In this document: piece by piece, positions 8,755 to 16,068 of the stretch | How the letters are laid out: each line of letters begins with the position of its first letter | How positions within the stretch are numbered: position 1 is the stretch's first letter | Assembly (NCBI RefSeq): GCF_014649815.1 | Contig: NZ_BMTT01000005.1 | Location: 124,001 to 188,000, forward strand | DNA from: Streptomyces mutabilis | Lineage (GTDB): Bacteria > Actinomycetota > Actinomycetes > Streptomycetales > Streptomycetaceae | Direction: 5' to 3' | Length of the DNA: 64,000 bases | Notes under the pieces: generated by a model | Told to the model about the DNA's origin: nothing | The model's database searches: none | The model's input: only the letters and a program-made list of their open reading frames with translations | Made by a program: the position numbers and the translations under genes

Positions 8755-8862
8755 GTGGAGCACATATCCACGAACGCCGCTTTCCCGCCGCCGTACCACC
8801 CGATACCCGCCTCACCAGGCGGGTATCTCTCTGTGCGGCTCCGGCGGGGGAGGAGCCGGTGA
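8755..8862 (+). CDS. 35-codon leader peptide translationally coupled to the prenyltransferase
   Basis: A short frame opens at GTG 8755, 4 bases after an ideal AAAAGGAGG. It starts MEHISTNAAF, continues with three consecutive CCG prolines (8785-8793) and ends RLRRGRSR. Its TGA (8860-8862) overlaps the prenyltransferase GTG (8859). Codon choice is unlike the neighbours, with ATA twice plus TCA, CCA, TCT, TAT and AGG. That suggests the RNA sequence is constrained more than the protein. A 10-bp hairpin is embedded in its middle. A regulatory leader is the simplest reading. A peptide substrate for the prenyltransferase is possible but less likely, since it has no Trp. No homologue is known to me. 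Confidence 0.55.
   Translation: MEHISTNAAFPPPYHPIPASPGGYLSVRLRRGRSR
8802..8827 (+). promoter_or_regulatory. Hairpin 2: attenuator-like stem inside the leader peptide
   Basis: Arms GATACCCGCC (8802-8811) and GGCGGGTATC (8818-8827) pair perfectly around the loop TCACCA, followed by tctct. The stem begins 9 bases after a PPP codon run, so a ribosome paused there would cover its 5' arm. It does not mask the prenyltransferase ribosome site (GGAGGAG, about 8849-8855), which argues for control of transcription elongation or RNA stability and not for site occlusion. Confidence 0.55.
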
Positions 8863-9974
8863 GCCCCGCGGGTCCGGGCGGCGCTCCGACGCTCGGTTCG
8901 CTCACCGCCGGCCAGCTACGGAGACTCGGCGCGGTCGCGGGTCTGACCGCGGCCGACACGGAGACCTACGCCGGCGTCCTGACCGACTCCCTGGGTCCGG
9001 TGGCCGAACGCCCGCTGAGTCTGTCACCGCCCAACCGCACCTTCCTGTCCGACGACCACACCCCCGTGGAGTTCTCCCTCTCGTTCCAGCCGGACGCCGC
9101 TCCCGCGCTGCGGGTGCTCCTGGAGCCGGGCTGCGGCGCAGACAGCCTGGCTCGGGAAGGCCGCGCCGGCCTGGAGGCGGTCCGGGCGATGGCGCGACGC
9201 TGGAACTTCTCCACCGCAGCGCTCGACGGCCTCCGGGACCTGTTCCTGCCGCCGTCCCCGCACGGGCCCCTGGCCCTGTGGGTCGCCCTGGAGCTGGAGC
9301 CCGGGGGCGTCCCGAAGGTCAAGGTCTACCTGAACCCGGCCGCACGTGGGGCGAAACGTTCCGCCGCGACGGTGCGCGAGGCGCTGGACCGGCTGGGCCA
9401 CCGGCGGGCCTTCACGAGCCTGCCCGAGGGCAGCGGTTACCCCTTCCTCGCCCTCGACCTGGGCGACTGGGAAGAACCCCGGGTGAAGGTCTACGTCCGC
9501 CACGAGAGCCTCACGGCCGGTCAGGCCGGGCGGTTGTCCCGCATGGCGCAGGGCCCGGGCTCCGCGGCCGTCGAGGGGTTCTTCCGCACGGTCGCGGGCC
9601 TCGGCCCGGACACCACGGGGCTCGGCCGGCGGCCCGGCCTGTCCTGCCACGCCTTCACGGACACCGCCTCCGAGCGGCCGAGCGGGTTCACCCTCCACAT
9701 TCCGGTGAGGGACTACGTCCGGCACGACGGGGAGGCGCTGGCGCGGGCGTCGAGGGTGCTGCGCCACCACGGCATGGACGACTCCGTACTGGTCCGCGCC
9801 CTGGCCGCCCTCACCGAGCGGCGGCCCGAGGACGGGGCGGGCCTCATCGCCTACCTCGCGCTCGCCCATCAGCAGGACCGCTCGCCACGGGTGACGGCCT
9901 ACCTCTCGTCGGAGGCGTACGCGGTCCGGCCGCCGGCCGTGGAGGCGGTGCCCGAGCCGCTGGCGGTCGGCTGA
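8859..9974 (+). CDS. DMATS-family aromatic (tryptophan/indole) prenyltransferase
   Basis: A 371-residue ABBA-fold enzyme of the bacterial dimethylallyltryptophan synthase type, expected to move a dimethylallyl group from DMAPP to an indole ring. The family signatures are regularly placed: TPVEFSLSF contains the likely general-base Glu. The diphosphate-binding strands are VPKVKVYLNP, PRVKVYVRH and PRVTAYLSSEAY, each supplying the Lys/Tyr or Arg/Tyr pair. The GTG at 8859 follows GGGGAGGAGCC and gives the usual bacterial length; a frame-compatible GTG at 8709 would add 50 residues made from the leader RNA. With the neighbouring FMO it matches the S. coelicolor SCO7467/SCO7468 pair that makes a prenylated indole-acetonitrile. 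The prenylation position cannot be told from sequence alone. Confidence 0.85.
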   Translation: MSPAGPGGAPTLGSLTAGQLRRLGAVAGLTAADTETYAGVLTDSLGPVAERPLSLSPPNRTFLSDDHTPVEFSLSFQPDAAPALRVLLEPGCGADSLAREGRAGLEAVRAMARRWNFSTAALDGLRDLFLPPSPHGPLALWVALELEPGGVPKVKVYLNPAARGAKRSAATVREALDRLGHRRAFTSLPEGSGYPFLALDLGDWEEPRVKVYVRHESLTAGQAGRLSRMAQGPGSAAVEGFFRTVAGLGPDTTGLGRRPGLSCHAFTDTASERPSGFTLHIPVRDYVRHDGEALARASRVLRHHGMDDSVLVRALAALTERRPEDGAGLIAYLALAHQQDRSPRVTAYLSSEAYAVRPPAVEAVPEPLAVG

Positions 9975-10003
9975 GCCGTCCGCCGGTCCGGCACGCCGCG
10001 GGG

Positions 10004-10026
10004 CTCCCGGTGGAACGCACCGGGAG
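10004..10026. terminator. Bidirectional hairpin between prenyltransferase and FMO genes
   Basis: CTCCCGGTG and CACCGGGAG pair perfectly around gaacg in the gap between two convergent genes. It is a GC-rich stem without a T run, the common actinomycete style. Confidence 0.65.
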
Positions 10027-10067
10027 TCCTGGGCGAGGACGCGTCGCAGGACGGGGTGGCCGGTGGG

Positions 10068-11366
10068 TCAGACGGTCGCCGACTCCCGGAACCCCGCCAG
10101 GTACGGACCCACGTCGACCTGGATCGAGGCGCCCTTAGTCCGGCCGTACCGCTGCACGATGGAGGTGAGGTAGGCGTCGATCTCCTCGCGCATCTCCTCA
10201 GCGGGGGGCAGCGAGGTCTCCCCGTCGATGATCCGGGCCACCCACTGGGCCTGGGCCTCCACCAAGCGGGTGATGGCACCCACGGGCCGGACCAACCCCA
10301 CGAAGTACAGCCCCGGCCGGTCGGCCGGCACGACCCGTCTGTACAGCTCGACCGAGCCGTCCGCCGCCACCGGACAGCCGGCGGGCAGGAAGGGCCAGGT
10401 CATGTGGAAGCCGGTGCAGTAGACGACCGCGTCCGCCGCCGTGGAGGTGCCGTCGGTGAAGACGACCCGGTCGCCGTCGAAGGAGTCGATCGCGGGCCTG
10501 GGCGTGACCGCGCCGTGCCGGATGCGGCTGAGGATCTCGTCCGAGAGGGTCACAGCGGAGGAGAAGACGGGGTGGTCGGGCTCGGGCAGGCCGTAGTCTG
10601 ACAGCTTGCCGCGCGCGACCAGCAGGGCCTGTTCCACCCACTGGATCCGCTCGGCGAAGGACATCTCGTTCCACCAGGGCGCCTCGGCGATCACGTCGAC
10701 CGACATGCCGTAGAGCTGCTTGGGCACGATGTGCAGTCCCCGGCGCACCGCGAGGAAGGTCTCGGCGGCGTGACGCGAGAGGTCCGCCGCGATGTCGACC
10801 GCGGACGCGCCCAGACCCACCACGACGACGCGCCGTCCGGCGAAATCGGCACCGGTGCGGTAGTCGAGGGAGTGCAGAATCGTTCCGGCGAAGGACTCGG
10901 CCCCCTTTGGGAGAGGATCGGGCAGGGCGGGGTCCGTGTGATGGCCCGAGGCGACGACCACCTGCTCGAAGCGGCGCGACGTCACCGCGCCCCCCGCGTC
11001 CCGGCTCACCACGGTCCACAATCCGTCCGCCTCCTGGCGCACGGACGTCACCTCGGTGCGCAGCGCGACGTGCTGCCGCACCCCGGACCACTCGGCGAAG
11101 GAGCGCAGGTACGCGGCGAACTGGCTGTGCCGGGGGTAGAGCGGGTACGACTCCGGCATCGGGAAGTCCGCGTAACCGGTCAGGTGCTTGGCGGTGTTGA
11201 GGTGCAGGGACTCGTAACCCGGGCCCCGCTCGCCGGCCTCCGGCTGGCGCCAGATGCCGCCGACGTCGTCCGCCTTCTCCAGGCAGACGAAGTCGATGCC
11301 GTGTTCCCTCAGGGCACGGGCCACCGCCAGCCCCGACAGACCTGCACCGATCACACACACGCGCAC
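10068..11366 (-). CDS. Flavin-containing monooxygenase (FMO/BVMO-like)
   Basis: A 432-residue flavoprotein monooxygenase using FAD and NADPH. The N-terminal Rossmann motif is [15 protein letters not shown] (residues about 5-19). The identifying region reads [11 protein letters not shown], near the FMO FxGxxxHxxxY stretch, which appears here as [13 protein letters not shown] second dinucleotide site is [17 protein letters not shown]. The C-terminal [11 protein letters not shown] is a typical ATG-like FMO motif. The GTG at 11366 follows GAGGGGA. In the S. coelicolor pair the FMO oxidises the prenylated tryptophan at nitrogen on the way to an indole-acetonitrile, and the same role is inferred here from context. 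It points at the prenyltransferase and away from paaK, which lies upstream on the same strand. Confidence 0.88.
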   Translation of the reverse strand: MRVCVIGAGLSGLAVARALREHGIDFVCLEKADDVGGIWRQPEAGERGPGYESLHLNTAKHLTGYADFPMPESYPLYPRHSQFAAYLRSFAEWSGVRQHVALRTEVTSVRQEADGLWTVVSRDAGGAVTSRRFEQVVVASGHHTDPALPDPLPKGAESFAGTILHSLDYRTGADFAGRRVVVVGLGASAVDIAADLSRHAAETFLAVRRGLHIVPKQLYGMSVDVIAEAPWWNEMSFAERIQWVEQALLVARGKLSDYGLPEPDHPVFSSAVTLSDEILSRIRHGAVTPRPAIDSFDGDRVVFTDGTSTAADAVVYCTGFHMTWPFLPAGCPVAADGSVELYRRVVPADRPGLYFVGLVRPVGAITRLVEAQAQWVARIIDGETSLPPAEEMREEIDAYLTSIVQRYGRTKGASIQVDVGPYLAGFRESATV

Positions 11367-11492
11367 GGGATTTCCCCTCAGGACGGACTCGTTCTCCCCC
11401 GATCATGCACTCACTGCCCATCCGCACCTCCGTGCACACCGGTTCGGGAGTGGAGCGGACGTGTCCGTCCTCACGTTCTCGCCCGTCGGCGC

Positions 11493-12839
11493 TCAAGTGC
11501 CGCGCAGATCGCTCACCCGGCGGATCTTGCCGAGCGAGCGCTCCAGTGTCTCCGGCTCGACGATCTCCACGTCCACGGTGACGCCCACGCCGTCCTTGAC
11601 GCCCTGCCCGATCGTCCTGGCCGCGTCCTCGCGCTGCTCGGGGCCGGCGTCGGGGCGGGCCTCGACCCGCACGGTCATGTGGTCCATCCGGCCGCGCTCG
11701 GTGAGCCGGATCTGGAAGTGCGGTGCCACGCCGGGCGTGCGCAGCACGATCTCCTCGATCTGGGTGGGGAAGACGTTCACCCCGCGCAGGATGATCATGT
11801 CGTCGCAGCGGCCGGTGACCTTCTGCATCCGGCGAAAGGCGGGCCGGGCGGTGCCCGGCAACAGCCGGGACAGGTCCCGCGTGCGGTAGCGGATGACCGG
11901 GAGCGCCTCCTTGGTGAGTGAGGTGAAGACGATCTCGCCCTCCTCGCCCTCGGCCAGTACGGCGTCCGTGAGCGGGTCCACCACCTCCGGGTAGAAGTGG
12001 TCCTCCCACACGTGCAGCCCGTCCTTGGTCTCGACGCACTCCTGGGCCACGCCGGGGCCGATCACCTCGGACAGGCCGTAGATGTCGACCGCGTGGATGT
12101 CCATCCGCTCCTCGATCTCGCGGCGCATCTCCTCGGTCCACGGCTCGGCACCGAAGATGCCGACCTGGAGGGACGTGGTGCGCGGGTCGACGCCCTGGCG
12201 CTCGAACTCGTCGAGGAGGGTGAGCATGTAGGACGGGGTGACCATGATGATCTCGGGCCGGAAGTCCTGGATGATCTGCACCTGCCGGGCCGTCATGCCC
12301 CCGGAGGCCGGGATCACCGTGCACCCGGCGCGTTCGGCGCCGTAGTGGGCGCCGAGGCCTCCGGTGAACAGGCCGTAGCCGTAGGAGATGTGCACCTTGT
12401 GGCCCGACCGGCCGCCCGCCGCCCGGATCGAACGGGCGACGACGTCCGCCCACATGGACAGGTCGTCGTCCGTGTAACCGACGACGGTGGCCCGGCCGGT
12501 GGTGCCGCTGGAGGCGTGCACGCGCCGCACCTGGGACATCGGGACGGCGAACGTGCCGAAGGGGTAGGTGTCCCGCAGGTCGGCCTTGGTGGTGAAGGGG
12601 AACCGGGACAGGTCCGCGAGGCTGCGGCAGTCGTCGGGCGTGACCCCGGCGGCGTCGAACTTCTTCCGGTACAGCTCGACGTTGTCGTAGGCGTGCCGCA
12701 GGGTCGCGCGCAGCCGGTCGAGCTGGAGTTCCGCGAGCTGCTCCCCGGACAGCCGCTCGGCGTAGTCCAGGAGGTCGTGGGGGAGGGGGTCTCCCCGGCG
12801 GGGCGCCGGGGTCGTCCCGGTCGTCGGCTCGCTGCTCAT
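11493..12839 (-). CDS. paaK: Phenylacetate-CoA ligase
   Basis: A 448-residue AMP-forming ligase that activates phenylacetate to phenylacetyl-CoA, the first step of the aerobic pathway completed by the paaABCDE products across the divergent promoter. The ATP-binding loop is VHASSGTTGRATVVGYT, followed by the PaaK-type SYGYGLFTGGLG and YGLSEVIGPGVAQEC, and the C-terminal hinge region holds TGRCDDMIILRGVNVFPTQIEE. Its ATG overlaps the end of paaI by 4 bases, so the two are coupled, with paaI first. The length fits the family (about 430-450). Confidence 0.95.
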   Translation of the reverse strand: MSSEPTTGTTPAPRRGDPLPHDLLDYAERLSGEQLAELQLDRLRATLRHAYDNVELYRKKFDAAGVTPDDCRSLADLSRFPFTTKADLRDTYPFGTFAVPMSQVRRVHASSGTTGRATVVGYTDDDLSMWADVVARSIRAAGGRSGHKVHISYGYGLFTGGLGAHYGAERAGCTVIPASGGMTARQVQIIQDFRPEIIMVTPSYMLTLLDEFERQGVDPRTTSLQVGIFGAEPWTEEMRREIEERMDIHAVDIYGLSEVIGPGVAQECVETKDGLHVWEDHFYPEVVDPLTDAVLAEGEEGEIVFTSLTKEALPVIRYRTRDLSRLLPGTARPAFRRMQKVTGRCDDMIILRGVNVFPTQIEEIVLRTPGVAPHFQIRLTERGRMDHMTVRVEARPDAGPEQREDAARTIGQGVKDGVGVTVDVEIVEPETLERSLGKIRRVSDLRGT

Positions 12840-13297
12840 CGCGACTCCTTCGTCGTCGTACCCGGCGTCTCGCGCGCCGTGGTGTCCCGCACGCTGCGGC
12901 TGCGTCCACGGAACTCGGCGATCACCTCCGTACCGCGCCGCACGGTCACGTCGTAGACACCGCTGCGGCCGAACCGGGCGCGTTCCTCGGCGCGCGCCAC
13001 CAGCACGTCGCCCTCGCGGGCCGGCGCCACGAACACGATGTCTGCGCCCGCCGCGACGGTCACGGGACCGTGGCTGTTGCAGGCGCAGGCGAAGGCCGTG
13101 TCGGCGAGCAGGAACAGGTAGCCGCCGTGGGCGATGCGGTGTCCGTTCACCATCGCCGCGGTCACGGCCATGCGGAGGACCGCGGAGCCCTCGCCGTGCT
13201 CGACCAGCTCGATGCCCAGCCGCCGGGACGCCTCGTCCGCCGAGAACATCACCTCCGTGGGCGTCGGCTCAGTGGCCTGCGACACCTCTCCCACCAC
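12836..13297 (-). CDS. paaI: PaaI hotdog thioesterase
   Basis: A 153-residue hotdog-fold acyl-CoA thioesterase that rescues CoA from stalled phenylacetate intermediates such as hydroxylated phenylacetyl-CoA. The family pattern VNGHRIAHGGYLFLLADTAFACACNSHG is clear. It contains the HGG turn and the helix carrying the catalytic Asp, and the later strands (VFVAPAREGDVLVARAEERARFGRSGVYDVTVRR) close the sheet. The GTG start at 13297 follows GGGAGA, and that ribosome site overlaps the operator box at 13309-13322. It leads a two-gene operon with paaK. Confidence 0.93.
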   Translation of the reverse strand: MVGEVSQATEPTPTEVMFSADEASRRLGIELVEHGEGSAVLRMAVTAAMVNGHRIAHGGYLFLLADTAFACACNSHGPVTVAAGADIVFVAPAREGDVLVARAEERARFGRSGVYDVTVRRGTEVIAEFRGRSRSVRDTTARETPGTTTKESR

Positions 13298-13308
13298 CTT
13301 GTCTCCCG

Positions 13309-13322
13309 ACCGACCATTCGGT
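13309..13322. promoter_or_regulatory. PaaR/TetR-like operator box at paaI
   Basis: ACCGACCATTCGGT, followed by TAG, sits 12 bases upstream of the paaI start. It resembles the ACCGNNCGNNCGGT core I recall for actinobacterial PaaR sites. The first 12 bases recur exactly, inverted, at 13436-13447. Confidence 0.6.
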
Positions 13323-13429
13323 TAGCGCGCGGCAGGGCCCAGTAATCCAGCCGTGGGGTCGCCCTGTCAAGAGTGTTGCCGGCGGGGCTCCCGGGTCTTG
13401 CCCGGCGCCGGAAAAGGCGTCACACTGAT

Positions 13430-13447
13430 ACCGAACGAATGGTCGGT
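13430..13447. promoter_or_regulatory. PaaR/TetR-like operator box at paaA
   Basis: ACCGAACGAATGGTCGGT has inverted ACCGA/TCGGT ends. Its right 12 bases are the reverse complement of 13309-13320. It lies 17 bases before the paaA ATG, where a repressor would block both transcription and initiation. No TetR gene is adjacent, so the repressor must be encoded elsewhere. Confidence 0.6.
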
Positions 13448-13463
13448 TGGGAAGCTGGTGACG

Positions 13464-14441
13464 ATGACCACGACAGACGCCGCCGAGGCACCGCCCCCGG
13501 AGCGCTTGCAGGAGCACTTCGACGCGACGATCGCACGCGACCAGCGCATCGAGCCGCGCGACTGGATGCCGGACGGGTACCGCAAGACGCTGGTCCGGCA
13601 GATCGCCCAGCACGCGCACTCGGAGATCATCGGCATGCAGCCGGAGGGTGAGTGGATCACCCGCGCGCCCTCGCTGCGCCGCAAGGCGATCCTGTTCGCC
13701 AAGGTGCAGGACGAGGCCGGCCACGGCCTCTACCTGTACTCGGCCGCCGAGACGCTCGGCGCGGACCGCGCGGACCTCACCGAGCGGCTGATCGACGGAC
13801 GCCAGAAGTACTCGTCGATCTTCAACTACCCGACGCCGAGCTTCGCGGACGTGGGCGTGATCGGCTGGTTCGTGGACGGCGCCGCGATCTGCAACCAGGT
13901 GCCGCTGTGCCGCAGCTCCTACGGGCCGTACGCGCGCGCGATGGTGCGCATCTGCAAGGAGGAGTCCTTCCACCAGCGGCAGGGCTACGAGCTGCTGATG
14001 ACGATGATGCGCGGCTCCGCCGCCCAGCGGGAGATGGTCCAGGACGCGGTGGACCGCTGGTGGTGGCCGTCCCTGATGATGTTCGGCCCGCCCGACGACG
14101 CCTCGCCGAACTCGGCGCGGTCGATGGCCTGGAAGATCAAGCGGCACAGCAACGACGAACTGCGGCAGCGCTTCGTCGACATGACCGTCCCCCAGGCCGC
14201 GAAGCTCGGCGTCACGCTTCCCGACCCCGAGCTGCGCTGGAACGAGGAGCGCGGACACCACGACTTCGGCACCCCCGACTGGGACGAGCTGATGCGCGTC
14301 ATCAAGGGCGACGGCCCCTGCAACGCACAGCGGATCCAGCGCCGGCGGGCCGCACACGAGGCAGGCGCCTGGGTGCGCGAGGCGGCCACCGCCCACGCAG
14401 CCAAGCAGGCCGCCCGCGGGAAGAAGGGAGCGGCGGCATGA
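13464..14441 (+). CDS. paaA: Phenylacetyl-CoA epoxidase subunit A (catalytic)
   Basis: A 325-residue ferritin-like di-iron subunit that epoxidises the ring of phenylacetyl-CoA within the PaaABCE complex. The metal ligands are in conserved places: [13 protein letters not shown], then [14 protein letters not shown] with the DEAGH ExxH motif, and a second pair in [15 protein letters not shown]. The frame is open back to 13353, but that would cross the operator box and divergent promoter. The ATG at 13464 ([13 protein letters not shown]) lies downstream of GGGAAG and fits the known size; a GTG two codons earlier is an alternative. The stop overlaps the paaB ATG. Confidence 0.96.
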   Translation: MTTTDAAEAPPPERLQEHFDATIARDQRIEPRDWMPDGYRKTLVRQIAQHAHSEIIGMQPEGEWITRAPSLRRKAILFAKVQDEAGHGLYLYSAAETLGADRADLTERLIDGRQKYSSIFNYPTPSFADVGVIGWFVDGAAICNQVPLCRSSYGPYARAMVRICKEESFHQRQGYELLMTMMRGSAAQREMVQDAVDRWWWPSLMMFGPPDDASPNSARSMAWKIKRHSNDELRQRFVDMTVPQAAKLGVTLPDPELRWNEERGHHDFGTPDWDELMRVIKGDGPCNAQRIQRRRAAHEAGAWVREAATAHAAKQAARGKKGAAA

Positions 14442-14731
14442 CCTCCGACAAGCAGGGCTGGCCGCTGTACGAGGTGTTCGTGCGCGGCAAGCGCGGCCTC
14501 AACCACGTCCACGTCGGATCGCTGCACGCCGCCGACGACGCGATGGCCCTCACCCACGCCCGCGACCTCTACACGCGGCGCAACGAGGGCGTTAGCATCT
14601 GGGTCGTGCGCTCCGAGTACATCGCGGCCTCCACCCGGGACGAGAAGGACCCGTTCTTCGCCCCCAGTGCCGACAAGGTCTACCGCCACCCGACGTTCTA
14701 CGACATCCCCGACGACGTCCCGCACATCTAG
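14438..14731 (+). CDS. paaB: Phenylacetyl-CoA epoxidase subunit B
   Basis: A 97-residue subunit thought to bridge or stabilise the PaaAC core. [26 protein letters not shown] is the family opening, and [23 protein letters not shown] followed by [14 protein letters not shown] closes it. The ATG overlaps the paaA stop (ATGA), and paaC starts 9 bases after its own stop, preceded by GGAG, so it sits in the middle of a tightly coupled operon. This frame is open far upstream inside paaA, but only the 14438 start gives a PaaB protein. Confidence 0.96.
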   Translation: MTSDKQGWPLYEVFVRGKRGLNHVHVGSLHAADDAMALTHARDLYTRRNEGVSIWVVRSEYIAASTRDEKDPFFAPSADKVYRHPTFYDIPDDVPHI

Positions 14732-14740
14732 GAGCAGGGC

Positions 14741-15568
14741 ATGAGTGACGACCACGTCTACCTGACCCTGGCAGAGGGACACGAGGACGACACCCGCTGG
14801 GCCTACGGCACCGGCTTCGAGGACCCGCTGCACGGTGTCGACACCACCGTGCCCGATGGTGTCGACGCGGGTGAGCTGGCCGCCGAGTGCGTGGCGCTCG
14901 CCGACGACGCACTGGTGTCGGCGCAGCGGCTCGCCGAGTGGGTCACCCGGGCACCGGAGCTGGAGGAGGAGGTGGCGCTGGCCAACATCGGCCTCGACCT
15001 CCTCGGCCAGGCCCGCCTGCTCTACTCCCGCGCCGGCCAGGTCGACGGCACCGGCCGGGACGAGGACGCCTACGCCTACTTCCGGGACGCCGGTGACTTC
15101 CGCAACGTGACCCTGGCCGAACTGCCCGGCGGTGACTTCGCCTTCGCGATCGTGCGGCTGCTGGTGCTCTCCAGCTGGCGCCTCGCCCACTTCCGGCGGC
15201 TGGTCACCCACCCCGACCCGGTCCTGGCGGCGGTCGCCGCCAAGGGCGTCAAGGAACTGACGTACCACCGCCAGTACGCCGCCGAGTGGGCCGTGCGCCT
15301 GGGCGACGGTACGGACGAGTCGCACCGCCGGATGCGCGCGGCGCTGGAGCGGGTCGCCCCGTACCTCGGCGAGCTGCACACGGCCCACGACGCGCGCGAC
15401 GAGCTCGCCGACGTGCTGCGCCAGGTCACCGAGGCGGCGGGGCTGCCCCTGCCGGTGTACCGTCCGCTGCCCGACTCCGGCCGCGCCGGTGAGCACACCG
15501 AACACCTGGCGCCGCTCCTCACCGAGCTGCAGGGTGTCGCCCGCGCCCACCCGGAGGCGACATGGTGA
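14741..15568 (+). CDS. paaC: Phenylacetyl-CoA epoxidase subunit C (structural)
   Basis: A 275-residue ferritin-like paralogue of PaaA that has lost catalytic iron binding and forms the heterodimer scaffold. Recognisable segments are LADDALVSAQRLAEWVTRAPELEEEVALANIGLDLLGQARLLY, then YFRDAGDFRNVTLAELPGGDFAFAIVRLLV and KGVKELTYHRQYAAEWAVRLGDGTDES. The conserved helical order and the length agree with the family. Its last 7 bases overlap paaD. Confidence 0.95.
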   Translation: MSDDHVYLTLAEGHEDDTRWAYGTGFEDPLHGVDTTVPDGVDAGELAAECVALADDALVSAQRLAEWVTRAPELEEEVALANIGLDLLGQARLLYSRAGQVDGTGRDEDAYAYFRDAGDFRNVTLAELPGGDFAFAIVRLLVLSSWRLAHFRRLVTHPDPVLAAVAAKGVKELTYHRQYAAEWAVRLGDGTDESHRRMRAALERVAPYLGELHTAHDARDELADVLRQVTEAAGLPLPVYRPLPDSGRAGEHTEHLAPLLTELQGVARAHPEATW

Positions 15569-16068
15569 CCGCACGCCTCGACGCCCGCCGCGCCCGGCAC
15601 ATCGCCGAGCAGGTGCCCGACCCCGAGCTGCCCATGCTGACCCTCGCCGACCTCGGAGTGCTGCGGGACGTCGAGTTGACCGGGGACGGCACCGTCGTCG
15701 CACGACTCACCCCCACGTACTCCGGCTGCCCGGCGATGGCCGAGATGCGGGCGGACGTCGCCGCCCGGCTGCACGAGGCGGGGTACGCGAGCGTGGAGAT
15801 CCGTACCGTCCTCGACCCACCGTGGACCACCGACTGGATCACCGAGTCCGGCCGCCGCAAGCTCGCCGAGCACGGCATCGCCCCGCCCGGCGCGGCCCCC
15901 CGCGGTCCAGTCCCCCTCGTCCTGTCGCCCGCCCGGCCGGCGGTGCCCTGTCCTCGCTGCGGCTCGCGGGACACCGAGGAGACCTCCCGCTTCGCCGCCA
16001 CGTCCTGCAAGGCGCTGTGGCGCTGCCGTGACTGCCGCGAGCCGTTCGAGTACGTCAAGGAGATCTGA
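15562..16068 (+). CDS. paaD: PaaD, Fe-S/MIP18-type maturation factor
   Basis: A 168-residue protein needed to mature the phenylacetyl-CoA epoxidase, probably by delivering an iron-sulfur cluster to PaaE. The N-terminal MIP18/DUF59 domain shows QVPDPELPMLTLADLGVLRDV and the cysteine in TPTYSGCPAMAEM. The C-terminal metal site has CPRC, then C-x5-C-x2-C (SCKALWRCRDC), after a linker. The ATG lies within the end of paaC, and its TGA shares one base with the paaE ATG. Confidence 0.95.
   Translation: MVTARLDARRARHIAEQVPDPELPMLTLADLGVLRDVELTGDGTVVARLTPTYSGCPAMAEMRADVAARLHEAGYASVEIRTVLDPPWTTDWITESGRRKLAEHGIAPPGAAPRGPVPLVLSPARPAVPCPRCGSRDTEETSRFAATSCKALWRCRDCREPFEYVKEI

Noticed and set aside
8709-8858. 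Upstream GTG start (8709) that would lengthen the prenyltransferase by 50 residues
   Set aside because: It lies inside the first arm of a perfect hairpin, has no ribosome site, and the extra residues do not resemble the family. The GTG at 8859 has GGGGAGGAG and gives normal length.
11367-11421. Possible leader peptide before the FMO gene (ATG 11421 after CGGAGGTG)
   Set aside because: The ribosome site is attractive, but the frame has no stop near the FMO start and runs on antisense or out of frame through the gene, so it is not a compact leader.
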